Below, in pieces: positions 18,213 through 25,620 of a DNA stretch of 51,830 nt. The translations under genes were made by a program, and so were the position numbers. Under the pieces are notes generated by a model, which made no database searches, was not told where the DNA came from, and was given only the letters and a program-made list of their open reading frames with translations. The DNA comes from Thiorhodococcus minor. GTDB taxonomy: Bacteria; Pseudomonadota; Gammaproteobacteria; Chromatiales; Chromatiaceae. The stretch covers positions 1 through 51,830 of the forward strand of contig NZ_JAAIJQ010000040.1 of the NCBI RefSeq assembly GCF_010820565.1. Reading direction: 5' to 3'. How positions within the stretch are numbered: the stretch's first letter is position 1; each line of letters starts with the position of its first letter.

Positions 18213-19441
18213 CGCGTGCCCCGGGAGCGCCTAGAGCCGAAGCGGGCCTCTGTCGACCGGGCGTCAGTCGGTGAGGACATTGTTTCGTTTGCTGCTCGGT
18301 GCGCCTGAGCCCAAAGGATCGCGATGAGTGCGGGGGCGAAGAATGGGAAGGCGGCGGGCTCGCGGAGCACGAAGGCGACGGCGCAGTAGAGCCAGATTGC
18401 GGCAAGGAGTGCCATGTCGCGGCTGCAATTCGGGCGCAGCTGCCGCATCAGGAAGAAGACGGCGATTCCCAGATCGTAAAAGAGCGTCTGCGGGGAAAGC
18501 AGCAGGATGAGCGACGGGACGAGGACGAGCTGCCGCGGATCGCGACGGACGAGGAATGCGGTCGTCAGCAGTAGAAGGGTCGATAGCACATAGGCCCAGG
18601 CTAGCCCACTGGCACCGTCACCAGTGAGCTGCTCTGAGAGCCAGTAGATCAGTCCGGCCAGCGTGATCATGTTGTGGTCGTTGATGGCGAAATTGAATCC
18701 GCCGAAGGCGGTGGCCGCCTCGGCCCAGACGAACGGCCAGGCAGCGCCGAGCACCGGGATGCCCAGCAGATAGAGCGCCAGCGCGGTCACTCCCCAGGCC
18801 CGCAGCTCGCCCCGTTGCCCTCGCGCAAGCAGATACAGGAAGAGCGGTACGCCGAACTGGGGCTTATAGAGCAACAGGGCTGCGCCCATGCCGGTCATCC
18901 AATGTCGGCCGCTTCGCCGGCCGTGCTCGCTCAGCGCGAGAAACAGGATGGAGAGCGCCGTGTTCTGCGCCCCGAAGAGCGAGATTTCGAGGGGAGCGAG
19001 GGTCAGGAGATAGAGGAGCGCGAAGGAGGTCTGCTGGCGAAAGAAAGGCGCGAAAGGCCGCATCAGCAGCATGGCTGCCACAACTGCGGCGAAAAGCAGT
19101 GCAGTGCTGAGTGCCTTGGCGGTCAGTGGCGGGAGCGCGGCGAGGGGCGAGATGAGCAGTGCGAAGAACGGCGGGTAGGCGAAGGCATAGAAGTCGCCGT
19201 TGAATTCCGGCCAATGAAGATTCTCGATTTCTCGCTGCAGGGCATGGTCGTAGAGCGCAGCGCCTTGTCCGCTCCAGACGATCTCGGCCGCTGCATAGAA
19301 GGCCGGGAAATCCCCGCGGAGCCAAGAAGACCCTGTTCGCTCCCCCACCGCTAGAAAGGCCGATAGACCAATAACGAGCCCGAGCCCCAAGGCCCAAGTG
19401 AGACGTCGGATGCTTATGTCCGTCAGCTGAGTCGGTGACAT
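18209..19441 (-). CDS. GT87/DUF2029 membrane glycosyltransferase
   Basis: A multi-pass inner-membrane protein of about 410 residues. The first periplasmic loop shows the GT87 signature GDFPAFYAAAEIVWSGQGAALYD followed by FAYPPFFALLISPLAALP, as in PimE-like polyprenyl-phosphate-mannose-dependent mannosyltransferases. I chose the ATG at 19441, which begins MSPTQLTDISIRRL just before the first transmembrane helix; the frame is open to 19561 without family features. The stop overlaps the start of the penicillin-binding protein gene. It likely adds a sugar from a lipid donor in the periplasm. The acceptor is unknown. Confidence 0.8.
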   Translation of the reverse strand: MSPTQLTDISIRRLTWALGLGLVIGLSAFLAVGERTGSSWLRGDFPAFYAAAEIVWSGQGAALYDHALQREIENLHWPEFNGDFYAFAYPPFFALLISPLAALPPLTAKALSTALLFAAVVAAMLLMRPFAPFFRQQTSFALLYLLTLAPLEISLFGAQNTALSILFLALSEHGRRSGRHWMTGMGAALLLYKPQFGVPLFLYLLARGQRGELRAWGVTALALYLLGIPVLGAAWPFVWAEAATAFGGFNFAINDHNMITLAGLIYWLSEQLTGDGASGLAWAYVLSTLLLLTTAFLVRRDPRQLVLVPSLILLLSPQTLFYDLGIAVFFLMRQLRPNCSRDMALLAAIWLYCAVAFVLREPAAFPFFAPALIAILWAQAHRAANETMSSPTDARSTEARFGSRRSRGTR

Positions 19442-19538
19442 CCTGGCCCTCAATGTTCCGGCTCTAGCTGGGGTGAGCTGGGGGATGCACAACATTCTCG
19501 GATTGCTGGAGCCGGCGCAGGAGGCCCAAAGATCGAGA

Positions 19539-20591
19539 CTAGCCCGATGTATCAGGCCCAAAGAAGCGGCGCTCCCAGCCGGGGCTGGGTCCGCTTGGGC
19601 GATGCTGCGCAGTGCCAGCTGTCACGCCCGTCGGCACGGCTCCCAGCTCGGCTTCGGAGATGCCGAGTGCGCGGGCGACGCGGCGAACGTAGTTGCGCGT
19701 CTCTTTGTAAGGGGGGACGCCGCCGTGCTTGCGCACGGCGTTCTCGCCGGCGTTGTAGCCCGCGAGGGCGAGGCGCAGATCCCCGTCGAAGTGATCGAGC
19801 AGCCAGCGCAGATAGGCCATGCCGCCGCGGAGGTTCTGGCGCGGATCCCATGGGTCCGCGACACCGAAGCGTTTGGCTGTCGCCGGGATGAGCTGCATCA
19901 GTCCTTGCGCCTGCTTCGGCGACTTCGCCTTTGCGTTGAAGTTCGATTCGACTTGAATGACCGCCAGCACGAGCGCCGGATTCAGGCGATAGGTGGGAGC
20001 GATTTCGTGGACCAGCCGCTCGACATCGCGGCGGGCTGGGCTTCTTGGGCCCTTGACGGCTGGCAACGGTTTGGATTGGCTGGCGATCAGCGTCTTCGTG
20101 GCCGATGGAGAAGCCCGTGGGACCTTGCGGTCGATCATCGCTGGACTCAGCACGCATGCCGGCTCGACCGCGACGTCGACTTGGGTCAGGTCCCACTGCG
20201 AGAGCAGGCGCGCGGCGGAGGAAGACCCGGCGACGGACGCTTGCGTGAGCCAGCCAGCCGCGAGCACTTCGTCCGTCTTCCCTGTCAGCGTGCGCGAGTA
20301 GATCTCGCCCAGCCGATAACTTGCTTCTGTGCTGCCAAGGCGCGCCGCCGCACAGTAAAGCTCAATGGCGCGGTCGATCTCTTGCGGCGCAAGTACGCCG
20401 TGCAGGTAGCGCTTTCCCCACTCGAGCAAAATGTCTGCATCCTCGGTCAGCAGGAGCTGTTGGAAGAGGGGCTGAGCGGCGGAGGCGGCAAATGTGGTGA
20501 TGAGCAGCGCAGACGCAAAGAGAACCGCAAGGCCGCGGGAAAGAGCCAAGAAAGGGCTAGATCGCGTTTGCACGACTTGGAGCTCCCTCAC
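19539..20591 (-). CDS. Lytic transglycosylase with Sel1-like repeats
   Basis: A secreted peptidoglycan hydrolase. The GTG at 20591 is preceded by AGGGA at a plausible distance. It starts a signal peptide (LAVLFASALLITTFAASA-AQ), and a TTG 12 codons earlier is less likely. Residues ~45-140 hold Sel1/TPR-like helices (AIELYCAAARLGSTEASYRLG). The SLT domain follows: ALVLAVIQVESNFNAKAKSPKQAQGLMQL carries the catalytic glutamate (VES) and GLMQL, then NLRGGMAYLRWLL and LALAGYNAGENAV. It cuts glycan strands, often making room for envelope machines. It is the first gene of the minus-strand set, next to the Tad locus, so it could serve either system. Confidence 0.87.
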   Translation of the reverse strand: MRELQVVQTRSSPFLALSRGLAVLFASALLITTFAASAAQPLFQQLLLTEDADILLEWGKRYLHGVLAPQEIDRAIELYCAAARLGSTEASYRLGEIYSRTLTGKTDEVLAAGWLTQASVAGSSSAARLLSQWDLTQVDVAVEPACVLSPAMIDRKVPRASPSATKTLIASQSKPLPAVKGPRSPARRDVERLVHEIAPTYRLNPALVLAVIQVESNFNAKAKSPKQAQGLMQLIPATAKRFGVADPWDPRQNLRGGMAYLRWLLDHFDGDLRLALAGYNAGENAVRKHGGVPPYKETRNYVRRVARALGISEAELGAVPTGVTAGTAQHRPSGPSPGWERRFFGPDTSG

Positions 20592-20660
20592 AATACAAGA
20601 TCCCTTACCTTTGCAGCGCGTGCTCAAGCAGCTTTAGCGAGGCTCCATCGAATTCGGCGA

Positions 20661-20797
20661 CCGGCCTTGATCGTCAGTTGGACCGGTAGGGTGGACGAGC
20701 GAGAGCGAAGTCCACCGAATCCCAGGCCGGCATTGGTGGACTGCGCTGAGCTTGTCCACCCTACTGCGGGACGCCGGGCCAATCGATGATCGACGCT
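20661..20797 (+). repeat. Double-hairpin (REPIN-like) repeat, full copy
   Basis: Contains an outer terminus starting GGCCTTGATCGTCAGTTGG and hairpin 1 (GGGTGGAC, GAG-rich loop, GTCCACC). A central GAATCCCAGGCCGGC comes next, then hairpin 2 (GGTGGAC, loop, GTCCACCC). The inverse terminus is CCAATCGATGATCG. Nearly identical to the copy at 21021. Confidence 0.85.
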
Positions 20798-21020
20798 CGG
20801 CGACCCAGCGCCTCTACTATGAGGGGCGCCTCTCCGTGTCGCCGCCGTCGATCGCGATTGAAGTCCGGGAGCCAGCGAGCCGAGTCTAGCAATGGTTGAG
20901 CTAAACTCAAGAGCGTATGTGCCGTCGCGAGGAACGATGTTACAACTAAAGCGTGCATTCCCGTTATGTGACAGAGACGGAATTTTCGTCCCGTGGCCTT
21001 CGATAGGCTGCTGATGTTCG

Positions 21021-21155
21021 CGGCCTTGATCGTCAGTTGGACCGGTAGGGCGGACGAGCGAGAGCGAAGTCCACCGAATCCCGCGCCGGCGTTGGTGGAC
21101 TGCGCTGAGCTTGTCCACCCTGCAGCGGGAGGCCTGGCCAATCGATGATCGGCGC
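21021..21155 (+). repeat. Double-hairpin (REPIN-like) repeat, full copy
   Basis: Same orientation as 20661-20797 and almost identical, including both termini. It ends 39 bp before the first pilin gene, so it forms or abuts that gene's upstream region. The 220 bp between this and the preceding copy contain nothing recognised. Confidence 0.85.
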
Positions 21156-21194
21156 CATGTTTGCTGAATTTTTCGGGAGCTCGGAGGCTTTACG

Positions 21195-21389
21195 ATGGCT
21201 ATGACAGTCCGTGATCTGCTTAGGAAGTGTTGGCAGGAGGACCGAGGCAGTGAGATCGTCTCGTTCCCTTTCGTTGCTGCGATAGTGGCGATTGCAGCCC
21301 TACTTGCTTGGGGGACTTTACGCGAGCAGCCGTCGGGCACCCTGCAAGCGATCGGGGACGCAATGGAAGCGGCTGGCAACCAGCTGTAG
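21195..21389 (+). CDS. Flp-type pilin paralogue 1
   Basis: A 64-residue prepilin-like protein: short basic leader, glycine at 18, then SEIVSFPFVAAIVAIAALLAWG as the hydrophobic helix and a small polar tail. The size and layout match Flp pilins of Tad systems, and it is paralogous to the pilin at 21693. The canonical Flp cleavage context (G followed by Glu+5, Tyr+6) is absent. Instead there is Glu at +2, Ser at +5 and Phe at +6. The ribosome site GGAGG lies 8 bases before the ATG. The gene sits between a full repeat copy and a repeat fragment. It may be a major or alternative pilin. Confidence 0.75.
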   Translation: MAMTVRDLLRKCWQEDRGSEIVSFPFVAAIVAIAALLAWGTLREQPSGTLQAIGDAMEAAGNQL

Positions 21390-21420
21390 TAGGTAGTCTG
21401 AAAGGATCAGGTCTCCGCCC

Positions 21421-21457
21421 GAGAGCGAAGTCCACCGAATCCCGCGCCAGCGTTGGC
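21421..21457 (+). repeat. Fragment of the double-hairpin repeat
   Basis: GAGAGCGAAGTCCACC and the following central spacer match the repeat, but the left half of hairpin 1 and nearly all of hairpin 2 are missing. It lies 31 bp after the first pilin gene. Confidence 0.65.
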
Positions 21458-21493
21458 GATCGGCGCGCGACGTGTCCCATTGCCTGGCTTCGA

Positions 21494-21531
21494 GGCTACC
21501 TTTGGTAGCCGTCGGTGTCTTTACACCCGAC
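21494..21531 (+). promoter_or_regulatory. Two adjacent hairpins upstream of pilin 2
   Basis: GGCTACC-TTT-GGTAGCC (21494-21510) is a perfect 7-bp stem with a three-base loop. It is followed directly by GTCGGTGT-CTTT-ACACCCGAC (21511-21531), which has one bulge. The AT-rich sequence after them (TTAAATTTCTGTTTTTCTTG) could make the second hairpin a terminator for pilin 1, or both a leader structure for pilin 2. Confidence 0.5.
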
Positions 21532-21692
21532 GTTAAATTTCTGTTTTTCTTGTCTATTTTTGCGCATGAGTACTTTTACTGAATTGCGTGGCGGCGGGGC
21601 CTGATGTCTACTCTGTGTGCGGGTCGTTGGGGCGGGCGAGGGACCTGCGGGACAGTTAACTGAATTTCGTGTTGTTTGGAGGACTACTCGAG

Positions 21693-21911
21693 ATGAAAAT
21701 TCTTAGCGTTTTGAAGAAGTTTTGGCGGGACGATGAGGGAAATGAGGTTGTTTCTTGGCCACTGATCGCAGCGCTTGTGGCGATCGCCGCCCTCCTTGCA
21801 TGGGGCGTTTTGACTGACCAAGTAAGTGGTACGCTTGACGACATCGGCGGTGCGATTGAAAGCGCAGGGGACGAGGTTGCCGATGCGAGCGGCAACGCCT
21901 TCTCTAATTAG
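21693..21911 (+). CDS. flp: Flp-type pilin paralogue 2
   Basis: A 72-residue prepilin: basic leader MKILSVLKKFWRDDEG, cleavage glycine at 16, then NEVVSWPLIAALVAIAALLAWG and a tail rich in D, E, S and A. This is the typical Flp size and organisation. As in paralogue 1, Glu is at +2 and the +5/+6 pair is Ser-Trp rather than Glu-Tyr. The ribosome site GGAGG lies 10 bases before the ATG at 21693; the frame is open to 21669, but that start lacks one. Pilin genes of Tad systems commonly precede the assembly genes, as here. It is probably the major pilus subunit. Confidence 0.82.
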   Translation: MKILSVLKKFWRDDEGNEVVSWPLIAALVAIAALLAWGVLTDQVSGTLDDIGGAIESAGDEVADASGNAFSN

Positions 21912-21967
21912 GAATGGGTTCTAGTCTGAATGGCATGCTTTGGTGTCGTGAACGTCGCTTGACGGTC

Positions 21968-21983
21968 GGGTCGCACCCTTTTT
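21968..21983 (+). terminator. Weak intrinsic terminator after pilin 2
   Basis: A short GGGT-CGC-ACCC hairpin is followed by TTTTT, 57 bases after the pilin stop. The stem is only 4 bp, so efficiency is doubtful. Its place between the pilin and the assembly genes is where differential expression is usually set. Confidence 0.35.
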
Positions 21984-22616
21984 AGGTCAGAAGTGTCCGG
22001 CTCGACTTTGGCAATTGTTGGGACTCTCGCGGTGAGCTAAGTGCTTGGAATTCAGCGAAGGCGGAAACTTAGAGGCGGTCAAGGCACACAAACGCGGAAA
22101 TTTGACCCCTCGGTAAATCTCTGGCGCTTCGTAGCACTATGATCCTAAAAAGGGCTGCTGGTGAGAGAATACGGTCAAAGTCGAGTCTGGGCCTGCGGAT
22201 ATTCTTACGTGGCCGCAGGTCGGGAAACCGGGCCAATTGATCTTCGACGCGGCTATTTCGTTGTGCTTAACGAAATGCGGCAAATTCCCTCGCGCGCTGA
22301 GCTCGATGTTTCAGCTGGCGTAAGCGGTGCGCATCAGGCATCCGCTTGATGCAGGATAACGAAGGCCTTGTTCATCGACTTACAGAGAGTAAGATCTTGA
22401 GAGTACAGGAGCCGTTGGGCGCTTTGACCCGAATAGATCTGGCCGGCGGCGATGCTTAGGCTCAGACGCCGCGTATCTGCCGCGCCAACGACGGACTATC
22501 AGAGTACATCCGGGGCATGCTGCGGATGACCGCTGAACCCTTAGTCTAACTGGAGTGTTGGGTCAAATCGATCAACTCCGCCTTATAGTATTCTGTGTGC
22601 GCGGCCTCTTCTTAGG
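21984..22616 (+). other. Intergenic region before the tad assembly genes
   Basis: About 630 bp without a recognised gene. A 62-codon frame starting at GTG 22161 has no family features. A promoter for the assembly genes is expected here. TATAGT at about 22584 could be a -10 box, but no matching -35 at proper spacing was seen. Confidence 0.4.
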
Positions 22617-23165
22617 ATGATTGAGTCTCTGCAGCCTTATCCGGCTTCACTTTTTTGGGCTCAGTTGACAGTTCTCTTGATTGCAGCGTGGAGTGATTTC
22701 CGAACCCTTCGGATCCCGAATGCGATCGTGATCATCGTGGCGTTTTTCGGGTTCGTCGCGCAGCTCGGGGTGGGCGGTGCGTGGGGGCTGATGATGGGGC
22801 TAGCGGGGCTTGGTTTGGCATTCGGCATCCTTTTTCCGGTATACCTGGTCGGCCACTTGGGCGCCGGCGACGTCAAATTGTTCGCAGCCGTATCCGTCAT
22901 GCTTGGCCCTACGGCGGTTCCCGGTGCATTGCTCGTGACAGTGATCGCCGCGGGTGCGGTGGCCCTGTTGATCATGCTGGATGCTGGCTTGCGCCGAGGG
23001 GCCGTTTGGCCTTGGGGGCGTTACCGCCGTATGGTGAGCGCGTTTTCTTCAACACGCCGTTTTCAATACTTCCCCCCGGAGCCCGGCGAGGTGCTGCGTG
23101 AGCAGTTGCCCATGGCGGTGCCAATTGCGATTTCGACGGCGATCCTCTTCTTGTGGTCACGCTAA
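22617..23165 (+). CDS. tadV: TadV/CpaA prepilin peptidase (A24)
   Basis: A 182-residue inner-membrane aspartic protease that cleaves prepilin leaders after glycine. The two catalytic aspartates are visible: D27 in AAWSDFRTLRIPN and D85 in GHLGAGDVKLFAAV (the GxGD motif). Five or six hydrophobic segments surround them. There is no N-methyltransferase domain, as usual for the short CpaA/TadV type. It is the first of the tad assembly genes and would process the two Flp-like pilins and the TadE/F-like proteins of this locus, all of which have an atypical cleavage context. Confidence 0.9.
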   Translation: MIESLQPYPASLFWAQLTVLLIAAWSDFRTLRIPNAIVIIVAFFGFVAQLGVGGAWGLMMGLAGLGLAFGILFPVYLVGHLGAGDVKLFAAVSVMLGPTAVPGALLVTVIAAGAVALLIMLDAGLRRGAVWPWGRYRRMVSAFSSTRRFQYFPPEPGEVLREQLPMAVPIAISTAILFLWSR

Positions 23166-23300
23166 GGCTTGTTCGATTAGAGGCGCAATGCGACGATTTC
23201 TGCGCTTGAGGGGTGTCTTCGTGGACTCGAGGTGTTGGCTTCTTTGACTCCCGTAGGCCGACGACTGTCATCTAAGGATTGATAAGTTGGAGCGAATTCT

Positions 23301-24641
23301 TTGAAGGTCGGCGAAGTTCCAACGGATGCATCCCTAGAGATGCTCGCAGAGATTGCTCCGCGTCCTGCCGTTCTCCCTGAGACAGGTCTCTCGGAAGCCT
23401 TCCTCGCCGATCTCGTCTCGAAACACCTCGCCCAGTCTGGAACGCTGGATCTGAGCATGCTCGCCAGCCGGATGGGCATGAGTGGGGGGCTGATCGAGGA
23501 GATACTGGGTTTTCTGCGCAGATCCGGACGGGTCGAGGTGGCAGGCGCCGTGGCGGGAAGCGTCTTTCTGCGCTTCAGCCTCACCGAGCGCGGCAGGCTC
23601 GCGGCCGAGAATGCCTTGCTGCGGGACGGCTATGTCGGTCCTGCGCCAGTGCTGTTGGAAGACTACGCACGCATCGTCCGATTCCAGTCCGGGGCGCGGC
23701 GTCGGCTGTTCCGCGATACGGTGCGCGCGGCATTCGCGGATACCGTCATTAGCAGCGATCTCTTGGACCGACTGGGTCCTGGCGTCAACTCGGGACGACC
23801 CCTGTTCGTCTATGGCCCCGCTGGGACCGGCAAGAGCTTCATTGCGCGGCGCCTCAACCGGCTGCTCGGCCCACCCATCTTAGTTCCCCATGCGATCGCG
23901 GTCGGTGAGAGCACCATTCGCTGTCTCGATCCGGGCGTGCATGAGATCGTCGAGCGCGGTGAGCCAGCTTCGGCGATGCTCAGCGAAGGCTTTGATGGGC
24001 GCTATGCCCTGTGCAGGCGACCCACCGTCATTGCCGGCGGCGAGCTGACGATCGATATGCTCGACCTCAATTATGAGGAATCGACGCGACTCTATCGTGC
24101 CCCCCTTCAACTGCGCGCCAACAATGGCCTGCTGTTGCTCGACGACTTAGGGCGTCAGCGGGTGTCGCCCGCGGCGCTCTTCAACCGTTGGATCATCCCG
24201 CTCGAAGAGCGCGTCGATCATCTCACCCTCAAGGGTGGGCAGCATTTCACCGTACCGTTCGACCAGGTGCTGGTATTCTCGACCAACCTAGACCCGCTCA
24301 GTTTGGCGGACGACGCCTTTCTCCGGCGGCTCGGCTACAAGATCGCATTCGTACCGAGCACGCGCAAAGAATACGAGGCGATTTTTCGCCAGGAGTGCGA
24401 GAAAAGCTCGGTTCCCTGGAATGCCGATTTGGTGAGTTTCCTGATCGCAGAGCTGTATGGGCCAAGAGGGGTACCTCTGCTGCCCTGCCATCCACGCGAT
24501 CTGCTTGGATTGGCGCTAGACTTCAGCCGCTATCAGGGATCTCAGGCCATTGATGAGACGGCCTTGCGCTGGGCCTGGGAGAACTATTTCGTGACCCCAA
24601 GCGCGGCGGTTGGAGACCGCACTCAAGGAGACTCGGAATGA
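23301..24641 (+). CDS. Tad-locus AAA+ ATPase with N-terminal winged-helix-like region
   Basis: A 446-residue cytoplasmic ATPase. Residues ~40-105 look like a winged-helix segment (LDLSMLASRMGMSGGLIEEILGFLRRSGRVEV). The AAA+ core has Walker A GPAGTGKS (172-179), Walker B GLLLLDDLGR, sensor-1 VFSTNL and an arginine-finger-like FLRRLGYK. It starts at TTG 23301, with GGAG 8 bases upstream and an in-frame stop just before it. It overlaps the next gene by ATGA. It is not one of the textbook Tad components, although ATPases of this type occur in some Tad loci. It may be a MoxR/DnaC-like remodelling or regulatory factor. Function is unknown. Confidence 0.75.
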   Translation: MKVGEVPTDASLEMLAEIAPRPAVLPETGLSEAFLADLVSKHLAQSGTLDLSMLASRMGMSGGLIEEILGFLRRSGRVEVAGAVAGSVFLRFSLTERGRLAAENALLRDGYVGPAPVLLEDYARIVRFQSGARRRLFRDTVRAAFADTVISSDLLDRLGPGVNSGRPLFVYGPAGTGKSFIARRLNRLLGPPILVPHAIAVGESTIRCLDPGVHEIVERGEPASAMLSEGFDGRYALCRRPTVIAGGELTIDMLDLNYEESTRLYRAPLQLRANNGLLLLDDLGRQRVSPAALFNRWIIPLEERVDHLTLKGGQHFTVPFDQVLVFSTNLDPLSLADDAFLRRLGYKIAFVPSTRKEYEAIFRQECEKSSVPWNADLVSFLIAELYGPRGVPLLPCHPRDLLGLALDFSRYQGSQAIDETALRWAWENYFVTPSAAVGDRTQGDSE

Positions 24642-25477
24642 ATCTGCGTGGCATCCTGGTTCTATTGGTCTCGGTCGGGCTCGCCTGGCTTGCGATGGTT
24701 GCCGCCAACCGCTGGATGGAGGGGCGGCTGGCCAGCGCCAAGGTCGAGGTGGTGGACGTGGTGGCCGCGGCCGCCGATATTCCCTTTGGCACTCAGATCG
24801 ATGCCACCCTGATCAAGATGGTCGGGCTGCCGGCGGCTGCCTTGCCTGAAAAGGTCTTTCGAGATCCTCAGCAGGTCATTGGCCGTGTCGCGGCTACTAC
24901 TCTTTTCAAAGGCGAGCCGCTCATCGAGGGGCGCGTGGTCGAGCATCTGGGCGGTAGTGCATTGGCTGCTGTTGTCCCTGAGGGCAAGCGTGCGATCACC
25001 GTCCGGGTCAATGATGTCATTGGCGTTGCGGGATTCATGCTCCCGGGCAACCGGGTGGATCTGATCTCGATCAAGGGGGGCTCGGGCGGGGCCAGGACGG
25101 AAACCATGCTCCGCAATCTCAAGGTGCTGGCCGTCGATCAGACCGCCTCCCAGGATAAGAACGACCCGGTGCTGGTGCGGGCGGTGACCCTGCAAGTGGA
25201 TCCCAACCAGGCTGAAGAGATCGCGGAAGCGACGAATGAGGGAAAGGTCCAGTTCACCCTGCGCAACCCCATGGAGGATAACCGCGAAGCGCCGCCGACT
25301 GTCGCCGAAACCGAACAGGAAGAATCCGTTCAGCCACCACCCGCACCTCCAGCCGTTGCGTCGAATCAGGCGAAAGCACCTTACGAGCCAGAGACCGTGC
25401 TCGTCATTCGACGACTGCACAAGCAGCGCGAGTTCACCGGACTTGATTTCGCGCGGGACGCGGAGCTGCGTCGCTGA
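24638..25477 (+). CDS. rcpC: CpaB/RcpC pilus assembly protein
   Basis: A 279-residue protein with an N-terminal transmembrane helix (GILVLLVSVGLAWLAMVAAN). An SAF-type domain follows (VDVVAAAADIPFGTQIDATLIKMV, then GRVAATTLFKGEPLIEGRV), and then the RcpC domain with AVVPEGKRAITVRVNDVIGVAGFMLPGNRVDLI. This is standard CpaB, a periplasmic protein that works with the secretin. The C-terminus is proline- and glutamate-rich and ends in RRLHKQREFTGLDFA. An AAGGAG ribosome site precedes the ATG, and the start overlaps the ATPase stop. Confidence 0.9.
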   Translation: MNLRGILVLLVSVGLAWLAMVAANRWMEGRLASAKVEVVDVVAAAADIPFGTQIDATLIKMVGLPAAALPEKVFRDPQQVIGRVAATTLFKGEPLIEGRVVEHLGGSALAAVVPEGKRAITVRVNDVIGVAGFMLPGNRVDLISIKGGSGGARTETMLRNLKVLAVDQTASQDKNDPVLVRAVTLQVDPNQAEEIAEATNEGKVQFTLRNPMEDNREAPPTVAETEQEESVQPPPAPPAVASNQAKAPYEPETVLVIRRLHKQREFTGLDFARDAELRR

Positions 25478-25620
25478 GCACAGCGGAGTGCCGTTGCAGT
25501 CGGCCAAGCCTTAAGAGCTGGGCTATCTTTCTGCCAGGGCCTTTTCCGGCGAGACGCCGGTTGCGGTAGCGGCCATCGCGGCATCGCCAGAGTTTCCGAA
25601 GGAGTTAGGACGAGCCAATC

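Noticed and set aside
21470-21535. Possible c-di-GMP (GEMM) riboswitch upstream of pilin 2, because of GGTAGCCG and paired hairpins
   Set aside because: The conserved ACGCAAAGCC core and the GEMM tetraloop-receptor pattern are absent; only simple adjacent hairpins can be supported.
22161-22349. 62-codon frame before tadV
   Set aside because: No recognisable family, weak start context and unusual composition; treated as intergenic.
24662-25507. 281-codon frame antisense to rcpC and similar long antisense frames over rcpA and tadZ
   Set aside because: Third-position G/C shadows of clearly assigned genes, with no motifs or ribosome sites.
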